Part shown: positions 43,833 to 54,900 of the stretch, one piece after another
Numbering within the stretch: position 1 is the first letter of the stretch
Layout of the letters: every line of letters begins with the position of its first letter
NCBI RefSeq assembly: GCF_964355755.1
Contig: NC_092674.1
Location: 7,881,001 to 7,941,000, forward strand
Source of the DNA: Antedon mediterranea
Taxonomy: Eukaryota; Echinodermata; Crinoidea; Comatulida; Antedonidae
Reading direction: 5' to 3'
DNA: 60,000 bases
Notes under the pieces: generated by a model
The model's input: the letters and a program-made list of their open reading frames with translations, nothing else
Told to the model about the DNA's origin: nothing
The model's database searches: none
Position numbers and translations under genes: made by a program

Positions 43833-46800
43833 TGTAATATAACGATATACTTTTATATTTAAGAAATTGACCTTTGTATCGGAATTCAAATAGGTTCACA
43901 AACTTGACCCAGAAAGTCCAGAGGAGAGTTTGTCCAGATGTTTTAATGACCATTTAGTTTATAATAGAATCCCTAAAGAAAACACTTAGCTTAATTTTGT
44001 GACTGTTCCCATCGTAAAACAATTAGATATTAACAGTTTTAAGCAGAGATTTGACAGGGCCAATTCATCATTGTAACCTTCCCAGATAAGATCAATCACT
44101 CCCACTTAAACACCCCTGGGTCAACTTAGGACCAATCGTTACCCTCACAGATTACGTAATTGACATATGCTAATGAACTGAGCCAATATACTCCCAAGTT
44201 TCAGAAGAGCCCAGACACACCTCACAGCCACTTCTTCAGAAAAACATCTACACCTCACAGCCACTTCTTCAGAAGATTATCTACACCTCACAGCCACTTC
44301 TTCAGAAGCAAACCTACACACTTCACACCTCACCGACAGCGTCATTGATCCCCCGTTCCTTATCTATACTTATAGTTATATATGTGTGTTACGACAGTCA
44401 AGCGAGTCAGAGTCTTTCATTAGTACCTCAACACAACATTATATTACATGGTGGAAGACCCAAATTTCATAAGGAACAGAGTGAGAAAACAAGAAATAAA
44501 CACTTAACAAGACACGAAGACGAAGACGAAGACAAAAATAACCATATTTGTTTGAAAGGAGAAAACCAGAAATTTACTTTGACTCAAAAGACAAGCTGAA
44601 ATTATATTTGAATGAGATCGAGACAAGCAGAAATTTTATCAAATTATTACCATTGGATGAAGACAAAGAAGATAATCGAGGAAGACACAAAAGACAAGCT
44701 GAAATTATATTTGAATGAGATCGAGACAAGAAGAAATTTTATCAAATTATAACCATTGGATACAGACAAAGAAGATAATCGAGGAAGACCCAAGAAGAAT
44801 CAAAACAGAAGCAAGCGGACAAGAACTGTTTCGTTTGGACACTTTCAACTTCACGCCGTTTTTTTCGATCGTTTTTTTTAACATTTATTTTTTTTGACCA
44901 TTTTGAACATTGATGAACACCTTTCGCATTTTTTTAATTCGTTGTTTGAACATTTAAACATTTTTGAACACTTTTTGCTTTCCTTTAATTAATTTTTAAT
45001 TGGATCCGAAGCATTTGGGGTAAGTAAAAACCATTTTGATTTTTGATTTGTAACCTTGATTGAAAAGTGAGAGTTTACATATATACACACTAAAATTGTT
45101 TTTTAAATTGTTAAAATAATTGTTGAATAAACCCGCCGATAATAATAATGAGAAAATTCAGAACACCGTTAACGTAGTAAATGACGAAACCAATGTTGAA
45201 TTTGTAGATGAACATGATATGACACCCACCCAATTGCAATCAGATACCTTTACACATCCAACTAAAGTAGAACCCCTTAACTTGCAACCTTACATTGACT
45301 GTGTAGAGAATAACATGGGATTAGCAGCCCCATTCCAAATGAAAGAAGAACAAATTAAGGAACAAACTAATCTAATTATGACAGCACCTAATGATTCAAA
45401 TATGAAATTAAACCGAGGTAGATTTAAAGCAGGACATTTCCAAGTTTTAGTTTCATATTCTAAACCAACTTCAGCCAAACGCAACACCGATAAAACAAAA
45501 CAAGAATCTAATGATCGCAAATTTTGGTGGAATATTGACAGATATAACGATACAGATAAATTAATTAAAGAGATTATTAATGATAAACAGATACCGATAA
45601 GTGGATCGCCAAAACGATTCATAAAACGTTTAAATAATGCAACGAGTTACTGATTTAATTTTTTTTTGCAAGATTATTTTTATATTACGACATTTGCTAA
45701 ATTAATAATAGCATAGTCTACGTATTTAATGAGATTTGTTTAGTAATGATGTGATTTCAGTTAAAAGAGAATTAAAATTATGATTAAGTATTGATTTTGT
45801 AACGAGTTTTTGATAATGATTAATTTTGAATTTTGATGATCGATATATTGAGATATCGAAAAGAACGACAAGCATTTTGTAACAAATATTTTGTTTAACC
45901 TTTTAGTCGTTAATCTCAAGCATTAATTGATATACAATAACAGGAGATTTTCTTAGTACTTTTAATTGTAATTTTTTTTTTTGACATTGAGTACAAAAGT
46001 CGAATTTGTCGACCGATTAAAATCGTAATTACCTGTAAATATAAATGCTTAAATCGATAAAGTTGTGACGATAACGATATATTGTGGATAAGTTTGTGCC
46101 AACGGGACACACACATTCGTTTCTTTAAAGTTTTAAGTGATTAAGTTTGATATTTTGATTTTAGGCTAATCAGAAACAGTTTCTTGAATTTTATGTTTTG
46201 ATTTGATGATTTATGTTTGAAGACCATTAGAACGCGATGAGTTGTCGCACGATTTGATGTATGTTCAATGTAACATACTATTTTTAAGTTTTGTAATTTT
46301 ATTTTCTAACTGATTTATGTTTGATTTACGCGAATTTTATACCAAATTCATATTTAATTTTAATCTTTTTTAAGAGAGAGAAGAGAGAGAGAGTGAAAGT
46401 GATAAGGTTACACTTCAGAGTCAATGGTTTTGGCTAACTCAATTTTGCATATATGTATAATAATGTTTTTTTTCTTTTATATAACTTTAATTTTGCATGC
46501 CACTATTATAACCATTTTTATATTTAAAATAGATTAGAAAAAAAAGGGAAACAGAGGGATGTAATATAACGATATACTTTTATATTTAAGAAATTGACCT
46601 TTGTATCGGAATTCAAATAGGTTCACAAACTTGACCCAGAAAGTCCAGAGGAGAGTTTGTCCAGATGTTTTAATGACCATTTAGTTTATAATAGAATCCC
46701 TAAAGAAAACACTTAGCTTAATTTTGTGACTGTTCCCATCGTAAAACAATTAGATATTAACAGTTTTAAGCAGAGATTTGACAGGGCCAATTCATCATTG

Positions 46801-47207
46801 TAACCTCCCAAGATAAGATCAATCACTCCCACTTAAACACTCCTGGATCAACTTAGGACCAATCGTTACCCTCACAGATTACGTAATTGACATATGCTAA
46901 TGAACTGAGCCAATATACTCCCAAGTTTCAGAAGAGCCCAGACACACCTCACAGCCACTTCTTCAGAAGAACATCTACACCTCACAGCCACTTCTTCAGA
47001 AGAACATCTACACCTCACAGCCACTTCTTCAGAAGCAGACCTACACACTTCACACCTCACCGACAGCATCATTGATCCTCCGTTCCTTATCTATACTTAT
47101 AGTTGTATATTGTACTGAAGTATTATACTGAATAAACAATATATGTGTTACGACAGTCAAGCGAGTCAGAGTCTTTCATTAGTACCTCAACACAACATTA
47201 TATTACA
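43833..47207 (+). mobile_element. Small non-autonomous LTR retrotransposon, copy 2
   Basis: LTRs 43833-44448 (616 bp) and 46560-47207 (648 bp); the left one lacks about 33 bp near 44375. Ends TGTAATATAACG ... TATATTACA; target duplication ATAA (43829-43832, 47208-47211). Primer site TGGTGGAAGACCC at 44449. Purine tract at about 46535-46559. The interior is 2.1 kb with one open frame and no protease, RT or integrase, so it must be mobilised by another element. Confidence 0.96.
45120..45653 (+). CDS. Unknown ORF of the small LTR element, copy 2
   Basis: The frame is open from a stop at 45117 to 45653 (177 codons); the first ATG is at 45219 (MTPTQLQSD), giving 144 aa. The central part reads RFKAGHFQVLVSYSKPTSA and later RKFWWNIDRYNDTDKLIKEI, basic and soluble, with no zinc knuckle, protease or RT motif. 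It lies about 670 bases behind the primer site, where gag would be, so a reduced gag-like nucleic-acid-binding role is possible but not shown. The homologous frame in copy 1 is partly broken. I do not recognise it. Confidence 0.55.
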   Translation: MLNKPADNNNEKIQNTVNVVNDETNVEFVDEHDMTPTQLQSDTFTHPTKVEPLNLQPYIDCVENNMGLAAPFQMKEEQIKEQTNLIMTAPNDSNMKLNRGRFKAGHFQVLVSYSKPTSAKRNTDKTKQESNDRKFWWNIDRYNDTDKLIKEIINDKQIPISGSPKRFIKRLNNATSY

Positions 47208-47211
47208 ATAA

Positions 47212-48660
47212 TTTAGTATTATTGACGATTAAATCGAATTTATGATTTGCCACGAATAGGGGTGGTTTTCACAAATTGTTTTACAATATATAAACATATT
47301 ATACACGTCGTAGTGATGTATCGTTACATGTAGTGTACTATTTCAATCAACTAGGACGGTGATAGTTTCAACAAAGTATTACATCGCAATGTTTTACTGT
47401 GTTTAGTGGTATATTATTTGTAAAACATGAAAACAATTAATATTTCGTTACTACATCGATAAAGAATATATTTAAAAATTGTTCCTCTTTGCACCCATTC
47501 TCTTTCCCATCCCTCAACCTAATGTTACATACAAAACACAAATTAAGTTTGTTTAAATTTGACTTAAACAATTGGTCTCATTTTGTGACAAGTTTCTCTT
47601 TCGGAAGTAATTCCCAGGGTGCTAATTTTAGTTCAGTACATAAATCACAGTGTCTATGTATTCGTTCCCGTAAACGACATGTATTATTGTCCTGCGGTAC
47701 GTATATTTGAAATCGCCAGTTTTTTAACGCTGAAATTATTATGTATTCGAGAACCATCTGTGGGCACGACCTAGATGGTACACGAGCGAAGCGTACCATT
47801 TCCACCATACAATGAACCCGTTCTAAAAACGAAAAAAAAATGTGGAAAATGGAGGGAAATGTAGAAGAAATGAATATGATATATGCTGAATCGACAAGGT
47901 GAGAATAATGTATGATCCTATGAAGAAAATGAAGGGCCTAGAGAGAAGGGATGGGGTAGATGATGATTACAATAATATATAGTCCTACTTTACATCAAAA
48001 CTGAAACCACTGAATATGTATATATGTTTTGCTTCTTTATTCATCAAACTGATAACTTTACAACCATTTTTTATTTACTGTATATGTTTTTGAATACCAT
48101 AACCTTTTATCACTACGTACAAAAATTATTCATATATATATAGGTCTTGGGGTGAGGAAAGGGTTTTCCGTCAAAAGAAAACTAAAAAATAAATACAAAT
48201 TTTAAAATAAGTGGCGTGGATCGAACATTGGTGTTTATAAAGAGATTCGTTTTGTATTTTTGACAATTGTGACGATATGCATCAATACATTTTTATAATA
48301 ACAATAGACTATCAAGCTTAGCTATTTACTTAAGAACTGACTTAATATTAACAATAATTATAGAACGTAAACATGTTATACTTAGGTGGTATGGGTTTAT
48401 GTTCACTAATATTTCTAAATACACTGATATAAATATTATTATTGTGCAGCTGATCTAATACTGCCAAAACTTATTGGATTACACATATTTATTACATTTT
48501 ACATTTTACGTCTGAACTTTTATGCAAAATAAGTAAATATGCTAAAATTAATTACCTTTATAAAGTTGAAGTTATGTTAATTTTATTTATAATCACTAAT
48601 TTCTTCATAATGTTTCATTGGTAATTTATATTTTATTATACAGAATTATTCGTTGTAAAA
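47212..48660. other. Intergenic, no gene seen
   Basis: AT-rich sequence with short TA runs (48136-48143) and no supported exon or transposon end. Confidence 0.5.
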
Positions 48661-48664
48661 AGAA

Positions 48665-48712
48665 AGCCATATATATGGCTGCAGTCGCGTGCTCAAGTTA
48701 GTGTTTACCGAC
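48665..48712. mobile_element. Fragment of the AGTCGCGTG MITE family
   Basis: The words GGCTGCAGTCGCGTGCT and TTAGTGTTTACCGAC are the reverse complement of the right end of the MITE at 5759-6485. The next element (48713-49543) inserted here. Confidence 0.6.
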
Positions 48713-49543
48713 TAAAGCCCTTTTCTCACAGAGCTGAGTGCCAGGAATATTGCGGGAATATACCATTACCATGCCGGTATGGTTTTCTGTGAGAACGGGT
48801 CGTCTTGACATCATGCCGGCACCATGCTGGCATCGACATGACCTGCTTTAGACCTAGTAATATTCTAGGGATATTCCCCGCAATGCCAGACGGGCATTCT
48901 GTGAGAACGTAACGCCGTTATATTCCGGGGTTCCCTGTCGAGGCTTCAGACACCTTGCGCGGTCAAGTGTATCACTTTGGCGCCGATTCAATTCAATTAA
49001 CAATAATAATGTTGAACTGGAGGGATAATGAGATAAGAGAGCTGCTTAAAATAAGGGGACAAGAAGAAATTTGTAGCATAATCTATAGCAGGCCTAGGCC
49101 ATATAGGCCTAGCTCTTTGTTGGTGCCTAACTAGCCTGACCCTTCGTCGCCTTGTAAATTGTACAGCCTTCTAAGGTGTTTTACAGATTGCCGATCGGCT
49201 AATTAATTGCTGTACCTGTATAATATATGCACAATATACTGTACATAGCATGTATTGCATAAATATGCTATAAAGGAAGATAACAATCTGTAACCTAACA
49301 TTCGCCTACATTATATCCCTAGACAAAAATAATAACAATAAAGGATGCCCTCAATAATTATTTTGTCAGAGACTTTTTATTGGCCGAATATGCCCGACAC
49401 CTTTCTCACAGAAAGCCGGTATATACCGGTTATATTTCCGGCACGATAGTCCGATGAGAATGGGTATATGCCGGTAACGATACCGGCACGACGCCAGCAC
49501 TGTACCGGTATATTGCAGTAACATCTGTGAGAAAGGGGCTTTA
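48713..49543. mobile_element. Non-autonomous DNA transposon with TAAAGCCC ends
   Basis: Inverted ends TAAAGCCCTTTTCTCACAGA and TCTGTGAGAAAGGGGCTTTA with TA as likely target duplication. Inside are several inverted CCGGTAT/GCCGGCAC-rich blocks near both ends. About 830 bases, no long frame. TA flanks could mean Tc1/mariner, or TWA for PIF/Harbinger; I cannot decide. Confidence 0.75.
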
Positions 49544-51713
49544 GTGAGCTGTAGAGTCGCGTTACGTTTATCATACAAAACATACACAAATTCCGATTTA
49601 CATATTTTAGTCAAAAAGCGCTAACGAACGGTTACGAGACATGTCCGAAATAAAGGTAGATTCCATCTGTATAAAAATAACAAATGATATTATGTCGGTG
49701 TATAATACTGTAGTACTTTTGCCGATAGAGGGCTATCGCATCGGGACGGTAAATGAAATGGACGGTAATTAAGCGAGCGTGGCGGTTATTTGGAAACAAA
49801 CACGATGGCGGTCAATATACCCTTCCCCTTCCTTCCTTTCCTGGACATAGTCCGCAGAGCCTGTACACGCGGGTTTATGGGCATGTTTGGCAAGTTTTTT
49901 AGTTAGCAAAGTTCAAATGGATGGACTTTAAAACCTCAAAAGAGGCGTACTTGTAGTGGGTATTATAGGTTGGCACTCCTACATAAAACATATGATGTAT
50001 TAATTACTACAACTAAATTGAAAAACCTGCCACGTGTATTCGCTTCGACCATTTACTGTTCCAATGAGAACTGAACGGAGTATACTGTCTGCACATGCGC
50101 AGATTAATATTTTGTATAAATCATCGTATCCATTCATCTATACCGCCCCCTTTCGCTTACCGTCCTGAAGTGAAAGCTCACTACTGTTGTTGTTGCTGCT
50201 TGCACTGTATACAACATTTATTTTACCTGTCAACTTCTCATGTTGTTGTACTGTATACAACTTTTCTTCTACTTGTCAGCCTCATAACTTTTCATGTTAT
50301 TGACTGTTACTTGAGCTGTTCGTCCCTTCATTTGCATAGTATGTGGACAAACCAGGTTGGGACGGTTCTTGAACTGATGATGAAATTGTATTTCTGAAAT
50401 AATAACTGTATTTCATTTTTTTTTTTTTGCAGAAGAGTTTTTATTTGAAGAATTCATTCTATTTTTGACTGCAACTTTATTTCCAATTTCGGTATTCGTG
50501 TTTCCGCCCGTAATTTAAGAAACAACAATATCCTTTGTGTTCCCTTTTGTAGAATCAATATTCTTAAAAATGGTTACATCAGTAGATTAAGTTTATCTTA
50601 TAATAGTTTAGTCCAGGCCCATCCCCATATCGACATTTTTAATTCCAATCTTTATCTGTTACGTTGTAATTTAAGTGTTTCTTTGTATCTGTTAAACCAA
50701 GCTGTAAGTGGTGGATTTGTTTCTGCTGCTGTTTCTGGTTTTAAAAATAAAATAAAATAAAAATAAAAGGAATACAAAATTAAAATTGTTTTAGATAGGC
50801 ATAGACCTCAATTTAAATTATATTAAAAAAGAAGTCAACCAGCGTATTGAAAAGCAAGATTCTTTATCATTCCCGACAACTAAAAGTTTATTATATACTG
50901 CACCCCCTTTCCTTCACTCCTGAACAAATAATTTTTCAAAAGTTATTTCAGCCATTTTATTACTGCATAATATAGGTATTTACTTGGACCGAAAATTGGA
51001 CTTTAAAAAATTATTTGCTGATTTGAAGATCTGATGAAGAAAAAAACTAGTCAATGATCTGAAAGTCAATGGGTTTTGGTTCATTTAATTGTTTATTTAA
51101 TTTTTTCATAAGCAAAATCATTATTATCATTTTTTTTTAGCAAAAGTGAAAAAATATTAAATTAAAAATGGCCTATTAAAAGATTTAGTCATCTCACAAT
51201 GTACTTTTAATCAGTGAAATGTTATTAAATTATAGTCGCGGAAGAGTCGGGAATGCCTGGGATATATTTTTCCTATTGTTAAACCTTTTGGAATCTATAT
51301 TTTGAGTTTTCTTCTATATTTCGAATTTTAAAAATGTTTTTCTTTAGGCTAGCCTACTACTTGTTTCAGTTCCAGCAAAGTCTTAATTGTTGTATCTAGA
51401 TCATCCTATCAAATTATTTATTTATTTTGATTCCAATTAAATCTTACTGTAAGCTATTTTACACGTGTCTGCTCTAATGATTATTATTCATATATGTTAA
51501 CACTAAAAATTGCAAATCTCTAATATACCAACGAGAACGTGAGAATTAGCGGGGTTGCTTTTCAAACTACCACATCTAAAAAAAAATTGTATTTACATTA
51601 TTTACATCAGTTGATTTTTATGTAGTATGTTTAGCGACAGCATCGATTTGATTGTTTTCCCTTCAGTATTTCTTCTCTAATAAGGGGAACTCAGTAGTAG
51701 TATTTTTCATTTT
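49544..51713. other. Intergenic, with a possible LINE remnant at about 50454-50757
   Basis: Mostly featureless. From about 50454 one plus-strand frame is open for about 100 codons to TAA at 50757 (FGIRVSARNLRNNNILCVPF ... LYLLNQAVSGG). It resembles the C-terminal end of some LINE or other retroelement polyproteins in style only. It has no ATG and a stop directly upstream. TTTATT words at 51416-51430 could be polyadenylation signals for copy C. Confidence 0.3.
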
Positions 51714-51930
51714 TCAATGATTACTATAAACTTGATCCTGTACAGAATCAGACTCGGAGTTTGCATAAATAAATTCAGGCGGACACGTAGTAACAGTAAC
51801 CTCAATATCTTCATATACACTTTGTTCATATTTTTCCGACAAACTGTGATAATCAGTATCTATTGTGCATACATTTTTTTGAACAGTAGAGGATTCACCA
51901 GCGTCTTTTTCTGAATCTATACGTCTACAT
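51714..51930 (-). other. ITAM-bearing cytoplasmic tail exon of copy C
   Basis: Positions 51804-51860 encode D779-T-D-Y782-H-S-L, eight residues, Y794-E-D-I797, a full ITAM pattern with the same spacing as copy B. Y810 (IYANS) and Y823 (VYSNH) keep the Y-x-N pattern although the residues around them have changed. The frame ends at TGA 51714-51716, so there is no room for a kinase domain. Confidence 0.8.
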
Positions 51931-54900
51931 CTAAAATAAACAAAGTGTATGTATATTTACTTCATCAACGGATCTCTTTTTTTAGAAATAATTTGATCGT
52001 AACATTCGTAAGTCATAGTCATTATCTAAAGTCTTTTCATTTTCAACCACAGTAACAGTCTAAGAGTGATACTTTACCGTTTCGATATCATCAAGGTGAT
52101 AACAACTGTGAGAATTATCCAGAGTACTGATGATCCAATTACAACTCCTATTAGTATTACGTAATCTGAAAAACATGAAACATGTCACATTGTTATAGTT
52201 GTCATTTTTAATGTATGTAGAATTCTAGGTCTAAATCTCTTCGACTGTTTTCATTAACAACACTAACACTTTATCTCAAGCAATCTCAATACACACCTAA
52301 TTGCTCTTTTTGGCTTGGATCACAATTGGTTCCAAACCAAAATTTCTTTGTGTCAGATGTACTGTTATTGTTTACATATGATGCAAATACTGTGAATGTA
52401 TATTCTATACTTGGCTCAATTTCTTCACCAAATAATACAAGTTCAGTTTCTGTTGTACTTCCTTGCTGAAAAATTCTACCTGACAATTCATAATAGTAGA
52501 TCAGCTGATAGTCTGTGATGTCACACGTAGGAGATTTCCACTTTATCACAAAATGTGTTCCATTTGTGAATGGCCCACTTTCAATCGCTGGCTCTGGCAT
52601 TACAAAATAGAATATATAATGAATTATTATAAGCCTAATCTGTTTGTTATAAGGATGGTAACATGTCTAGAATAGGAAATAGTAAACATTTCACTCTTCC
52701 CTGATTAGGACTATTATATATTTTAGTGAATGGTCAACCAACCTGACGGAGCTGTTTGTATCTTTGTATTTTGTCCCCAATTACCGACAATATCCATATT
52801 ATTAATAACTCGAGCGTTTACGACATATTCAGTACAACTTGATAATCCTGATAGTTCAACTTCTAATTGAGAACTGTTTGTTGTGTTGACAACATCTTGT
52901 GTATTTCCATCAATCTCCGAGTATTGCACTTGATATCGAAGAATATAGTTACATTGGATGCTATCATGATTATTAGATACAGGCTGAAAATACAACAACA
53001 AACATTCAGGTAAGGTAGATTGATTGATTGATTTTATTCGATATTCATACATAAAAAGTTAAAATATACAATGTATTAAAAGAATACCTGGATAACCCAT
53101 TAAGTCGACAAAAAAGTAAACTTATTTCCAATGGGGTCCAATCCGTAATGACTGAAAAGTGAGTGGTTGGGCCTAGTACAATTATCATTAAGTATGACTC
53201 AGTAAAAATGAAAAAAACAAGAAAATACATACAAGACAAGATAACATCAAAAAAACAATATTAAAAATAACTTAATTAAACTGAAATTCCAAGCTGTAAA
53301 ATGTGTATGACAGCTATGACATGGAAACCTGGGGCTGGGGAAAGTCGGACGGCCCAAAACAACATGGCGGAGAACAGTGGAATAAGAGGGAGAAACCCTT
53401 AAATGTAGGACATGTAACGAATCAAAACTATAACCAACTGGAAAATTGCCATTGCAGCCTTATGGCCCACGAGGCCTGAAGAGATTGGGTAAGGTAAAAT
53501 ATAACCAAAATACAGTAAATGACAAATACCGTTGTTTGGATATGATACTGGTAACCGTTAACAATTTTCGATTTAATATTTAAAATCTAAAAAAAATAGA
53601 GAATACTACTACTGAACTATAGGCAATGGAATATCTGCGGACCATTTTAGAAACTATTTACGTCATTAAAACCTAAAACAGCAACATAATGTATACTTTT
53701 AGGTGACAGAACATTTGAGGAACCTTTGAGAAACCATTTACGTCATGAAAACTATGTAATACTTTCACTAAACATACATAAATACCAATAACATAATTTA
53801 TAATGTATGAAACATTCTAACAAACAAGAATAAATCTATATTAAACAATGTACCTTTACACTCACGATCATCTGATTATCTTCAACGGTTTTTAATTCTA
53901 TCTCAGGTTCTTCTAAAGGCTCTATTTCATAATACAACAAATCAATTTCAAACAGTAGGTAAGTCGATGTTAGTAGTTATAGATTTACGGCCTATTATAG
54001 ACCTAAAATAAATGCAGTTGGTTAATTTGCTGATCACAGTAATATAACTAATATACTTTGTATTGTTTTACATGATTTTGGTGTAATAATAGAGCTTACC
54101 TAAACAGATTGTGTTTGTTGTTCCAAGTGTACTTCTTGGTCCATCTATCTCAATACCACCAACCATCCTCGAAAATTGAGAGTAGAACTGAACTTGAGTA
54201 TTTGGGATGAGATTATCAATAACAATAATTACATCGTTTTCTGGTTTAACTATAGCTGTAAATGAATCCATCTGCGATGATTTATACGAAAGCTTCCGTT
54301 TCGTAATTGTTCCTGTTCCATAGTCTTCACCAGGAATCCAAGTGACGTCAAATGCTATATTTGTTGCTGTCTGTTTTACAACACTTGGCGGTTCAGAACG
54401 ATATGGCAATGCTAATTGTTATAAATGCAAAGTGTTTTGTAAAAACTGTAAGTTTTAACTAAGTAACTCATTTGAATAAGGGATAGCAAAAAATGCTGAT
54501 CATATGTCATCATGGAGGATCTTGAATATGTCACATATTAACAGATTGTATTTTTTATAATTTAATAGAATTACCACTTCACCACGTCACATTTGATTAC
54601 GGTAAAGTATCAAGTGCTCGACTACAATAGTTGATGCCAATGCTAGTAGTAGGCCTACCAATACCATGCTTGCATCAAGCTACTGCAGTATTATGTTGTA
54701 TTATGCCTATCTATCCAAACTGAAAAATACACTTTTTATATTTGTTTATTATCGTTACCTATGCTGCATTCATTTCCAGTCCAAGCCTCATGACATCCAT
54801 TAGGGCAAATTCCATCTCGATTGCAATTTACAGAATGTTTGCAGTGACATGGATAGTTACACAAAACACCAAAGAATCCGGATGGACAGAACGGAGGTAC

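Noticed and set aside
49804-49929. Short frame starting ATGGCGGTCAATATACCC
   Set aside because: 41 codons, no splice donor or homology seen; the surroundings are repeat-rich.
50095-50397. 100-codon plus-strand frame with a cysteine run
   Set aside because: Low-complexity TGT/TGC stretch, no family resemblance and no splice context.
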